Assembly: GCA_029935275.1 (NCBI GenBank)
Contig: JAOZKQ010000021.1
Location: 1 to 14,888 of the forward strand
Length of the DNA stretch: 14,888 bases
Reading direction: 5' to 3'
Origin: Bacteroidales bacterium
GTDB taxonomy: Bacteria; Bacteroidota; Bacteroidia; Bacteroidales; VadinHA17
The translations under genes and the position numbers were made by a program. The notes beneath the pieces were generated by a model. It was given only the letters and a program-made list of their open reading frames with translations, was not told the DNA's origin and did not search any database. Below, piece by piece: positions 7,923 through 14,888 of the stretch. The stretch's first letter is position 1, and each line of letters starts with the position of its first letter.

Positions 7923-9284
7923 ATGTATAAAACAGAAGTTAGAGGTTTACTTGTTGAAGGAGGGAAAACCCTGGGTGATGTTACCAGAGATGTGATGGCC
8001 CCTTTGGAAACCCGGTCCCCAAACTGGTGGAGGGTTGTTTTTGGATTCGCCTCTTTAATGAGCATTTGGGGTATTTACTCAATTTATATTACGATTACCC
8101 AGGGAATTGGAACCTGGGGAGTAAATAATACTATAGGATGGGGCTGGGCCATTATTAATTTTGTCTGGTGGATCGGGATCGGGCATGCTGGTACTGCTTT
8201 TTCCATCTTTTTACTTGTATTAAGGCAGAAATGGAGGACTTCAATTAACCGGGCAGCTGAAGCTATGACAGTAGTTGCCGTGCTTTGTGCCTCTATTTTC
8301 CCAGCATTGCATATGGGTAGGATATGGAATTTTTATTTTATTGTACCTTATCCAAATACGCGGGGTCCGCTTTGGGTGAATTTTAATTCTCCACTTTTCT
8401 GGGATTTCCTTGCAATTTCAGCTTATCTGTTGATTTCAGCTTCTTTTTGGTATCTGGGAATGATTCCGGATTTTGCCTCAATACGGGATAAAACCACATC
8501 AAAAGTTAAAAAGGCAGTTTATGGTTTTTTTAGCATGGGTTGGTTGGGTTCTTCCAAAGAATGGATTCGCTTTGAAGCCCTGGCTTTTGTATTAGGAGGT
8601 ATTGCGGCTGTTTTAGTAGTCTCTGTGCATTCTATTGTTTCAACTGACTTTGCCGTTGGCGTAGAGCCCGGTTGGCATACTACTATTTTTCCACCTTATT
8701 TTGTTGTGGGAGCTATTTTTTCTGGTTTTGCTATGGTTATGACATTAATGATCATTATCAGAAAGTTTTATCGTTTTGAAAATTATGTAACAGATTCTCA
8801 TCTTAATGCAATAGCACGAATTCTTGTTTTTGTTTCATTAATTATGGGTACAGCTTATCTTACGGAAATATTCCTGTCCTGGTATTCAGGTAATAGATAT
8901 GAAATGTTCACTTTCTTTCATAACCGGATTACCGGGGAATTCACTCCTCAGTTCTGGGCAATGTTTATTTCAAATGCATTGATTCCCCAGTTGCTTTGGT
9001 CTAAGAAGTTGAGGAGCAATATTACAGTTTTGTTCATTATATCTATTATTATAAATATAGGAATGTGGTTTGAAAGATTTAACATTGTAGTTACTTCCCT
9101 TACAAAAGACTTTCTTCCGGCTAATTGGGCTCCTTATCACCCTTCCCTGATTGAGGTAGGGATTTATGTAGGAACACTGGGCTTTTTTACTCTGGGGGTA
9201 CTACTGTTTTTTAGATATATTCCTATGATTGCTATTAGTGAAATTAAAGGTGTGATGAAATTTAATAAAACAAAGGCTGATTAA
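7923..9284 (+). CDS. actC: Alternative complex III subunit C, NrfD/PsrC-like quinol-binding membrane subunit
   Basis: ActC is a polytopic inner-membrane protein of the NrfD/PsrC family, 453 residues, with about ten hydrophobic segments between residue 38 and the C-terminus. It is the subunit expected to bind and oxidise menaquinol and to hand electrons to ActB. The conserved His/Asp pair implicated in quinol oxidation in ACIII appears to be H130 (ALHMGR) and D161 (FWDFLA). The N-terminal segment VTRDVMAPLETRSPNWW and the HAGTAFSIFLLVLRQKWR segment are typical of ActC. It lies between actB and actD, only 12 bases ahead of actD, which is consistent with one transcript. Confidence 0.95.
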   Translation: MYKTEVRGLLVEGGKTLGDVTRDVMAPLETRSPNWWRVVFGFASLMSIWGIYSIYITITQGIGTWGVNNTIGWGWAIINFVWWIGIGHAGTAFSIFLLVLRQKWRTSINRAAEAMTVVAVLCASIFPALHMGRIWNFYFIVPYPNTRGPLWVNFNSPLFWDFLAISAYLLISASFWYLGMIPDFASIRDKTTSKVKKAVYGFFSMGWLGSSKEWIRFEALAFVLGGIAAVLVVSVHSIVSTDFAVGVEPGWHTTIFPPYFVVGAIFSGFAMVMTLMIIIRKFYRFENYVTDSHLNAIARILVFVSLIMGTAYLTEIFLSWYSGNRYEMFTFFHNRITGEFTPQFWAMFISNALIPQLLWSKKLRSNITVLFIISIIINIGMWFERFNIVVTSLTKDFLPANWAPYHPSLIEVGIYVGTLGFFTLGVLLFFRYIPMIAISEIKGVMKFNKTKAD

Positions 9285-9296
9285 AAATTAATCCCT

Positions 9297-9803
9297 ATGG
9301 AAAAGCAAGCATATATTGTTGGTGTTTATGATGATGAGGAACCTCTCATTGAAGCAGCCCGGAAGTTTAAGGATGAGGGGATAAAAATACAGGAAGTCTA
9401 TACGCCTTATCCTATTCATGAAATTTTTGAGATCCAGAATGTTAAATCAAGATTGAGTATTGCTGCTTATATATATGGGTGGATTGGGGGCCTAAGTATA
9501 TTGGCATTTATGCAATATGCTGCTGTTTTGAGCTGGCCCTTGAATTATGGTGGTAAGCCGGAGAATTCCTTTCCCTCATTTATTTTGGTTACCCTTGTTT
9601 TCACTATTTTGTTTGTTACAATAATGAGCCTTACAACTTTTATTGGAAGGGCACAGATTTTTCCTGGAAAAACAATTGATATAATTGACCCACGTTCTAC
9701 CGATGATAAATTTATTTTTGTTTTTCCAAAAGAAGGTACAGACAGGCAAAAGGTTGAGTCACTGTTAAAAAGCACAGGAGCCGTGGAGGTCTATGACAGG
9801 TAG
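9297..9803 (+). CDS. actD: Alternative complex III subunit D (DUF3341)
   Basis: This 168-residue protein of the DUF3341 family is a small membrane subunit of ACIII. It starts with a soluble segment carrying the family pattern YIVGVYDDEEPLIEAARKF and YTPYPIHEI. Two membrane helices follow (about residues 55-80 and 93-116), then a C-terminal soluble region ending in a short alpha/beta-like segment (DKFIFVFPKEG). ActD contacts ActC in known structures and carries no cofactor. The start codon at 9297 is 12 bases after the actC stop; actE starts 53 bases beyond its stop. Confidence 0.93.
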   Translation: MEKQAYIVGVYDDEEPLIEAARKFKDEGIKIQEVYTPYPIHEIFEIQNVKSRLSIAAYIYGWIGGLSILAFMQYAAVLSWPLNYGGKPENSFPSFILVTLVFTILFVTIMSLTTFIGRAQIFPGKTIDIIDPRSTDDKFIFVFPKEGTDRQKVESLLKSTGAVEVYDR

Positions 9804-9856
9804 GTTTTTTATGATAGATAAAATTAGGATCAACTTTAAAATTAAATAAATAAGAT

Positions 9857-10414
9857 ATGAACTTCCGTTTGACTTTTTTCATATTGTTAGCTTTAGTAAT
9901 GCTCTCTGTTTCATGTGACAGGGATAGAAATAATCCGGGTTGGGACTTTTTCCCCGATATGTATTATTCAAAAGCTTATGAAACAAACACACTAAACCCT
10001 GCCCTTAAAGGAGGAATTACCGATTTGAACCCGGTTGAGGGAACCATACCCAGAGGTATGATACCATATCAGTATCCTAACACAAAGGAAGGTATGGAAG
10101 AGGCGGGTAAAGAACTGGCAAATCCACTTAAGGAAACGGAACAAAATTTGGAAAGGGGAAAAGAAGTGTACAATATTTTTTGCCTTCATTGCCATGGTGA
10201 AAAAGGAGATGGAAAAGGTTCTTTGCATACCAGTGGAAAATACATATATCCACCTGCAACATTAATTAATAAAAAAATGCTGGAAAAACCGGATGGAGAA
10301 ATTTATCATTCTGTTACAGTGGGTTATGGACTGATGGGGGCGCATGGATCGCAAATTCGTCCCGATGACCGATGGAAACTTATTATGTATATACGAAATG
10401 GACTTCAAGAATAA
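9857..10414 (+). CDS. actE: Alternative complex III subunit E, monoheme cytochrome c lipoprotein
   Basis: ActE is the periplasmic monoheme cytochrome of ACIII, 185 residues. A hydrophobic signal (residues 5-18) ends in LSVSC, giving a lipobox with C20 as the predicted lipidated residue, in agreement with ActE being a lipoprotein in studied complexes. One CLHCH motif lies at residues 109-113, followed by GEKGDGKG as in class I cytochromes c. The probable distal Met is M160 in GYGLMGAHG. The N-terminal half (PDMYYSKAYET, PVEGTIPRG, YQYPNT) is the ActE-specific extension that wraps around other subunits. It would accept electrons from ActA or exchange them with a soluble acceptor. Confidence 0.94.
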   Translation: MNFRLTFFILLALVMLSVSCDRDRNNPGWDFFPDMYYSKAYETNTLNPALKGGITDLNPVEGTIPRGMIPYQYPNTKEGMEEAGKELANPLKETEQNLERGKEVYNIFCLHCHGEKGDGKGSLHTSGKYIYPPATLINKKMLEKPDGEIYHSVTVGYGLMGAHGSQIRPDDRWKLIMYIRNGLQE

Positions 10415-10486
10415 GGATTTTGTCCCTTAGATAATATTTTGACAACATTTGATAATTAAGAAATTGATATAATTTAAAGCTTTTTA

Positions 10487-11650
10487 ATGATGGAAGAAAA
10501 ATTTTCCTTTCCTTCAAAACTCAGAATAAGTGCATTTGCCCTGGTTGCAATTGGCGTTATTGCTTTTATTTGGGGATTCATTTCCAACCCGGATAAGTCA
10601 TGGGCAAATCTGTTATTGAATAATTTTTATTTTGTATCTATAGCGGTTGGAGCCTCCTTTTTCTTGTCATTGCAGTATATTGCACAAGCTGGATGGTCAT
10701 CTGGTTTCAAAAGGGTTTCTGAAGCAGTGGTTGCTTATTTGCCTATTGGTGGTATTTTGTTTTTAGTACTCATTTTTGGCCTGGGCCATATTTATCATTG
10801 GGCCCATGCAGGCGCAGCTGACCATGATGAGCTGCTTGCACATAAGTCTGCTTTTCTAAATGTTCCCTTCTTTTCAATAAGAATGCTACTTTATTTTACA
10901 CTTTGGATTTTTATGGCCAGATATCTTCGTAAACTTTCTCTGAAGGAGGACGTGGAGGGTGGTTTGACCTGGTTTGAGAAATCGGAGTTTTATTCAAAAG
11001 TTAATATTTTTATTCTTGCGGTCACTTTTACTTTTGCTTCTATAGATTGGCTAATGTCTATCCATCCTCACTGGTATAGTACTATTTTTTCTTTTAAAAC
11101 ATTTGGATCAGCCTTCTATCATGGTTCTACGGCTGTGATTTTAATTATTTTATTGTTACACAAAGCAGGGTATTTTAGTTTTTTAAATAAAAGTCATTTG
11201 CACGATTTTTCAAGGTATATTTTTATGCTGTCAATAATCTATGGTTATCTCTGGTTTATGCAGTTTACGATTATATGGTATGGAAATATTCCGGAAGAAA
11301 CCGTCTATTATGCTTTACGATGGGACCCTCAGTGGAAAACACTCTTTTTTGTTGATATTATTCTAAATTTTGCTATTCCGTTTTTGGTGCTGATGCCACG
11401 GGCTACGAGTAGGAATAAAACGGTAGTTTTAATAGTTGCTGTTATTGTTTTGATAGGTCTTTGGGTTGAGCTTTATATCCAGATCTTTCCTGCAATAAGC
11501 GAAGTAAATAGCTTTGGGCTAATGGAAGTTGGAGCCTTTGCCGGTTTCCTTGGCTTGTTTATCCTGATGGTTGCTACTACTCTAAGTAAAGCTTCCCTTA
11601 TACCCAAAAATCATCCCTACCTTGATGAATGTCTGAATCACCATTTTTAA
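10487..11650 (+). CDS. actF: Alternative complex III subunit F, NrfD-like membrane subunit
   Basis: ActF is the second large polytopic membrane subunit of ACIII and a distant paralog of ActC. It has 387 residues and about ten hydrophobic segments. Two ATG codons lie in tandem at 10487 and 10490 and cannot be told apart. Characteristic ActF features are the GLGHIYHWAH segment followed by the hydrophilic HDELLAHKSAFLN loop, FFSIRMLLYFTLW, and a family-type C-terminus ASLIPKNHPYLDECLNHHF, showing the gene is complete. ActF is not thought to carry the quinol site; conserved polar residues in it have been proposed as part of a proton path. It is the last gene of the operon, with a 340-base non-coding region after it. 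Confidence 0.93.
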   Translation: MMEEKFSFPSKLRISAFALVAIGVIAFIWGFISNPDKSWANLLLNNFYFVSIAVGASFFLSLQYIAQAGWSSGFKRVSEAVVAYLPIGGILFLVLIFGLGHIYHWAHAGAADHDELLAHKSAFLNVPFFSIRMLLYFTLWIFMARYLRKLSLKEDVEGGLTWFEKSEFYSKVNIFILAVTFTFASIDWLMSIHPHWYSTIFSFKTFGSAFYHGSTAVILIILLLHKAGYFSFLNKSHLHDFSRYIFMLSIIYGYLWFMQFTIIWYGNIPEETVYYALRWDPQWKTLFFVDIILNFAIPFLVLMPRATSRNKTVVLIVAVIVLIGLWVELYIQIFPAISEVNSFGLMEVGAFAGFLGLFILMVATTLSKASLIPKNHPYLDECLNHHF

Positions 11651-11990
11651 TAACAAGCTTGATTTTTAAATAGGAACTTATTTGAGCTGTTAGCGTAGCA
11701 TCTCTTAATTATCATTACATATTTCTTGTCTTTTTCCTTTATATTGGGTTAAATTTATTAACTCTAATCACAGCTATTTCTTACCTTTGCAACAGATAAA
11801 TTGTAGTTTTGACAAGTAATGAAAAAGTGAATCTGGTAAATTGCAAATTTTCAATAATCTGAATACAAAAATACCTGAAAAGCTTGACTGCAACCGGAAG
11901 CAACTTTTACAAAAATTGTAACATTATAAAATGAAGGTGTAAGAATGATAAACTGTAAAAGTATTCTTCAAGTAGCATATAAAAGTAAAA
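11651..11990. other. Intergenic region between actF and the DUF2130 gene
   Basis: No gene is visible in these 340 bases. They hold a Bacteroidota-type promoter box (annotated separately) and, in the presumed 5' leader of the next gene, small inverted repeats: TTACAA-AAA-TTGTAA (11907-11921) and CTTTTAC (11904-11910) with GTAAAAG (11955-11961). I see no strong GC-rich terminator after actF. Confidence 0.55.
11782..11789 (+). promoter_or_regulatory. Bacteroidota-type -7 promoter element TACCTTTG
   Basis: TACCTTTG matches the Bacteroidota primary sigma factor -7 consensus TAnnTTTG exactly and is followed by C, a common context. No clear -33 TTTG is found 19-21 bases upstream (the nearest T-rich stretch is TTTA at 11754-11757), so the call rests on the -7 box and its intergenic position. 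If used, the transcript would have a 5' leader of about 195 bases before the DUF2130 start. Confidence 0.45.
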
Positions 11991-13274
11991 ATGATTAGCA
12001 TGAAAAACCAATCTCAAATAAAATGTCCTAACTGTGGCACATCTATAGATGTGCAGAATATATTGGCTCATCAGTTGGAGGAAGAAATAAAGCAAAAATT
12101 TCAATCTCAATTAGCAGATGAAAAGAAAAAGTATGAAACAGAGTTTGAAAGTTTGAATATTGCCAAAGAAGAATTTGAGCAAAAGAAAAAACAAGAAAAT
12201 GAATTGTTTCAGGAACGGCTTGAAAAACAATTAAAGGAAGAAAAGAAAGCCATTGAAGAAAAACTTAAAGCAAAGCTGAAAGAAGAACAATTGGAGCAGT
12301 TTGAAGCTTTACAAACTGAGCTAAATGATAAATCAGAGCAGATAAAAGAACTCAACCGAACCAAAGCCGAAATAGAAAAATTGAAACGTGAAAAAGGTGA
12401 GTTGAAAGAAGCAATAGAAGCAGAGGCTCAGAAAAAACTAAATACAGCACTTCTTGCTGAGCGTGAGAAAATAAAGAAAACAGAAGAAGACCGGAATGAA
12501 TTGCGTTTTAAAGAGCTTCAAAAACAGTTGGAAGACCAGAAAAGACTAACCGAAGAAATGAAGCGTAAGCAGGAGCAGGGTTCTATGCAAATGCAGGGCG
12601 AGGTACAGGAGCTGGCAATAGAAGAATGGTTGGCTACGAAGTTTCCATTAGACACGATAGAGGAAATTAAAAAGGGAGCCAGAGGTGGGGACTGTCTTCA
12701 ATTTGTAAATACACGTACTCATCAAAATTGTGGTACCATTTATTACGAAAGCAAAAGAACAAAAGATTTTCAGCCCAGCTGGATAGAAAAATTTAAAGCT
12801 GATATTAGGGATAAAGGAGCTAATATTGGTGTGTTGGTTACAGAAGTTATGCCTTCCGACATGGATAGAATGGGTTTGAAGGATGGTATTTGGATTTGTA
12901 ATTATGATGAATTTAAAGGTCTTTGTGGGGTGTTAAGAGAATCAATTGTTCAGCTAAGTATAGCAATTAGTTCTCAAGAAAACAAAGGGGATAAAATGGA
13001 CATGATTTATAATTATTTAACCAGCAATACTTTCAGAATGCAGATAGAAGCCATCGTAGAAGGCTTTACCCAAATGAAGTCTGATTTAGAAAGTGAAAAA
13101 CGTTCCATGCAAAGAATATGGAAACAACGTGATAAACAAATTGAAAAGGTAGTTACCAATACAATTGATATGTATGGATCAATTAAAGGTATTGCAGGGA
13201 ATGCTGTTCAGTCAGTAAAAGCTTTAGAATTACTGGGAGACGATAATGAGGATCCTCAGCTTGAATTAGAATAG
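11991..13274 (+). CDS. DUF2130 domain protein: zinc-ribbon-like start, coiled coil, PD-(D/E)XK-like C-terminal domain
   Basis: This is a cytoplasmic protein of the DUF2130/COG4487 family, 427 residues; function not established. Starts at 11991 and 12000 are both possible. The N-terminus has one CPNC pair (C12, C15), half of a zinc ribbon. Residues about 25-198 are a highly charged coiled coil rich in Glu and Lys. The C-terminal domain has E204 in QGEVQE, then KGARGGDCLQ with D234, then IYYESKRTK with E253 and K255, and a hydrophobic strand NIGVLVTEV. This spacing is what a PD-(D/E)XK nuclease core shows, and the layout resembles RmuC (coiled coil plus nuclease-like domain). A DNA-related role is an inference. 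A final helical segment (about 325-412) follows. The gene stands apart from the respiratory operons and seems to have its own promoter. Confidence 0.85.
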   Translation: MISMKNQSQIKCPNCGTSIDVQNILAHQLEEEIKQKFQSQLADEKKKYETEFESLNIAKEEFEQKKKQENELFQERLEKQLKEEKKAIEEKLKAKLKEEQLEQFEALQTELNDKSEQIKELNRTKAEIEKLKREKGELKEAIEAEAQKKLNTALLAEREKIKKTEEDRNELRFKELQKQLEDQKRLTEEMKRKQEQGSMQMQGEVQELAIEEWLATKFPLDTIEEIKKGARGGDCLQFVNTRTHQNCGTIYYESKRTKDFQPSWIEKFKADIRDKGANIGVLVTEVMPSDMDRMGLKDGIWICNYDEFKGLCGVLRESIVQLSIAISSQENKGDKMDMIYNYLTSNTFRMQIEAIVEGFTQMKSDLESEKRSMQRIWKQRDKQIEKVVTNTIDMYGSIKGIAGNAVQSVKALELLGDDNEDPQLELE

Positions 13275-13276
13275 AT

Positions 13277-13429
13277 ATGCCTGAAACTATAAACAAGAGT
13301 AATTCTGAATTTAGCGAAGCCTGTCCGGATAATTCTGGTAGCTTATCTCATGAGCTTGTGGAGAAATTGTTTTTTGTAATTTATGTGGGGTTTTCTTATA
13401 AAAATAAGTGTGGTACGCAACATTGCTAA
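13277..13429 (+). CDS. Possible 50-residue ORF directly after the DUF2130 gene
   Basis: An ATG two bases after the DUF2130 stop codon opens 50 codons before TAA at 13427. The product begins MPETINKSNSEFSEACPDNS and ends in a basic, Cys-containing tail. I do not recognise it. The tight spacing would allow translational coupling, and the first 30 codons look more protein-like than the rest, so it could be a small gene, the remnant of a longer one, or chance. Confidence 0.2.
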   Translation: MPETINKSNSEFSEACPDNSGSLSHELVEKLFFVIYVGFSYKNKCGTQHC

Positions 13430-13477
13430 ACCCCTTACCTGATATTTAGGATAAATTGTTTTAATAAATGAAATAAA

Positions 13478-14809
13478 ATGGAAGATATGCTTTTTTATGA
13501 TAGAATGCAATTTGCATTTACTATCACTTTTCACTATTTATTTCCACAATTAACAATGGGCTTATCATTGTTGATAGTCTTTTTTAAAGGGAAGTATTTA
13601 CGAACACAGATTGAGAAATATAATACTGCTGCAAAATTTTTAATGAAAATATTTGCAATCAATTTTACCATGGGAGTGGTAACCGGAATTCCTATGGAGT
13701 TTCAATTTGGTACCAATTGGGCTAAGTTTTCGGACTTAACAGGAGATATTATTGGCCAAACATTAGCACTGGAAGGATTGTTTTCTTTCTTTTTAGAGTC
13801 CTCATTTTTAGTACTATTTATTTTTGGAGAAAAATTAATGGGACAAAAATTACATTTCCTTACCGGATTTTTAGTGTTTTTAGGCTCATGGGCCAGTGGG
13901 TATTTTATTTTAGCTACGAATGCCTGGATGCAGCATCCGGTTGGTTATGAAATATTAGAAAACGGTAAATATGTGTTGACTCATTTCTCAGCTTTGTTTA
14001 GTAATCCATGGTTGTTGCCTGCCTTTTTACATAATCAACTTGCTTCTGTAGTAACCTCTGCTTTTGTAATAGCTGGGATCGGGGCCTATTATATTTTAAG
14101 AGAACAAAATGTGGAATATGGCAAATTGTTTCTTCAAACAGGTATTGTGTTTGGCTTGATTTCTTCACTTTTACTTGCTTTTCCAACAGGCGATTGGGCA
14201 GCCAAAAATGTAGTAAAATATCAGCCTGCTGCCTTTGCAGCAATGGAAGGGATCTTTGAAACAGAAGATGGTGGTTCTGAAATTATATTGATCGGGCAAC
14301 CTAATATGGTAGAAAAAAAAATAGATAATAAAATTGCCGTCCCTAATATATTAAGTTTTTTAACCTATCAGGATTGGAATGAACAAATAAAAGGTATGAA
14401 TGATTTTAAGGAAGAAGAAATTCCATCCAACGTACCGGCCTTGTATTATTCATATCATATGATGGTCGGTTTAGGGACCATTTTTATAGGAATTATGTTT
14501 TTTGCTGCATTTTTGTTGTGGCGAAAAAAGATGTATAATTCGAAGTATTTTTTATGGGTAATTATGTTTGCAACTCCATTCCCTTACATCGCTACCACTG
14601 CAGGCTGGTACACGGCAGAATTAGGGAGACAGCCCTGGTTAGTGTATGGTTTATTAAAAACTTCAGGGGGCATATCACCAACAGTTTCTTCCGGTAATAC
14701 TCTGTTTACACTTTTAGGTTTTGTCGGCTTGTACATTTTGTTGGGTTTGTTGTTTTTATTATTGGTAGGAAAAACTGTTAATCTTGGTCCGGAATCACAA
14801 AAAAATTAA
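13478..14809 (+). CDS. cydA: Cytochrome bd quinol oxidase subunit I, short Q-loop type
   Basis: CydA is the catalytic subunit of cytochrome bd oxidase, which oxidises quinol and reduces O2 to water at high affinity in the inner membrane without pumping protons. The 443 residues include the expected heme ligands and active-site residues: H19 (FTITFHYLFP), E100-region motif ALEGLFSFFLES with the two conserved glutamates, H185 (FLHNQLASVV), Met of YHMMVGLG (328 or 329) and E381 in WYTAELGRQPW. MEFQFGTNW and KYQPAAFAAMEG are family signatures. The region after residue 258 is short, so this is the short Q-loop form, as usual outside the proteobacterial CydA-L group. The likely start is the ATG at 13478. 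cydB begins 3 bases after the stop. Confidence 0.96.
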   Translation: MEDMLFYDRMQFAFTITFHYLFPQLTMGLSLLIVFFKGKYLRTQIEKYNTAAKFLMKIFAINFTMGVVTGIPMEFQFGTNWAKFSDLTGDIIGQTLALEGLFSFFLESSFLVLFIFGEKLMGQKLHFLTGFLVFLGSWASGYFILATNAWMQHPVGYEILENGKYVLTHFSALFSNPWLLPAFLHNQLASVVTSAFVIAGIGAYYILREQNVEYGKLFLQTGIVFGLISSLLLAFPTGDWAAKNVVKYQPAAFAAMEGIFETEDGGSEIILIGQPNMVEKKIDNKIAVPNILSFLTYQDWNEQIKGMNDFKEEEIPSNVPALYYSYHMMVGLGTIFIGIMFFAAFLLWRKKMYNSKYFLWVIMFATPFPYIATTAGWYTAELGRQPWLVYGLLKTSGGISPTVSSGNTLFTLLGFVGLYILLGLLFLLLVGKTVNLGPESQKN

Positions 14810-14812
14810 GCA

Positions 14813-14888
14813 ATGGAAATATTTTGGTATATTATAATCAGTATCGTATTGGTAATCTTTTTTATTTTAGATGGATATGACTTTGGTG
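14813..14888 (+). CDS. cydB: Cytochrome bd quinol oxidase subunit II, 3' truncated by window end
   Basis: Only the first 25 codons are present. They read MEIFWYIIISIVLVIFFILD followed by GYDFG, which is the first membrane helix of CydB with its highly conserved DGYDFG motif. The ATG is 3 bases after the cydA stop codon, the normal tight cydAB arrangement. CydB is the second membrane subunit needed for heme assembly and proton delivery to the oxygen site. Confidence 0.93.
   Translation, partial: MEIFWYIIISIVLVIFFILDGYDFG

Noticed and set aside
13387..13434. GGGGTTT and AAACCCC inverted repeat upstream of cydA
   Set aside because: The arms are 7 bp and 34 bases apart with no supporting promoter box, and chance is a sufficient explanation.

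Overview
The window looks like part of an AT-rich Bacteroidota chromosome. Three things support this: a secreted protein with a type IX secretion (T9SS) type-B C-terminal sorting domain, a complete alternative complex III (ACIII) operon in the order typical of this phylum (actABCDEF), and a Bacteroidota-type promoter box (TACCTTTG, fitting TAnnTTTG) upstream of one gene. Every convincing gene is on the + strand. Flavodiiron protein, ACIII and cytochrome bd together suggest a microaerobic or oxygen-fluctuating lifestyle; the order-level assignment (perhaps Bacteroidales/Marinilabiliales) is a guess.

Layout: (1) 3-1109, a flavodiiron protein missing its N-terminus at the window edge. (2) 1110-1674, a long AT-rich gap with short degenerate repeats. 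(3) 1675-3358, a two-gene unit: an AI-2E/PerM-family permease and, one base after its stop codon, a small secreted PKD plus T9SS type-B protein. (4) 3359-3675, a non-coding leader with nested inverted repeats that could form alternative hairpins. (5) 3676-11650, the six-gene act operon. (6) 11651-11990, a non-coding region with a promoter box. (7) 11991-13274, a DUF2130 coiled-coil protein with a PD-(D/E)XK-like nuclease signature, and directly behind it a doubtful 50-codon ORF. (8) 13478-14888, cydA and the first 25 codons of cydB, encoding a cytochrome bd quinol oxidase with a short Q-loop.

How they work together: ActC, with its conserved His/Asp pair, is expected to oxidise menaquinol at the periplasmic side of the inner membrane. 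Electrons pass through the Fe-S clusters of ActB to the hemes of ActA and ActE and on to a terminal acceptor that is not encoded here. CydAB offers a bypass by oxidising quinol directly with O2 at high affinity. The flavodiiron protein would remove O2 or NO in the cytoplasm. No heme-copper oxidase gene directly follows actF in this window.

I found no tRNA, rRNA, CRISPR array, insertion sequence or phage gene. Most of the window is recognisable respiratory machinery. The parts I could not fully explain are the leader upstream of actA, the extra heme domain of ActA, the permease/T9SS pairing and the DUF2130 gene. I do not see clear evidence for a wholly new system.
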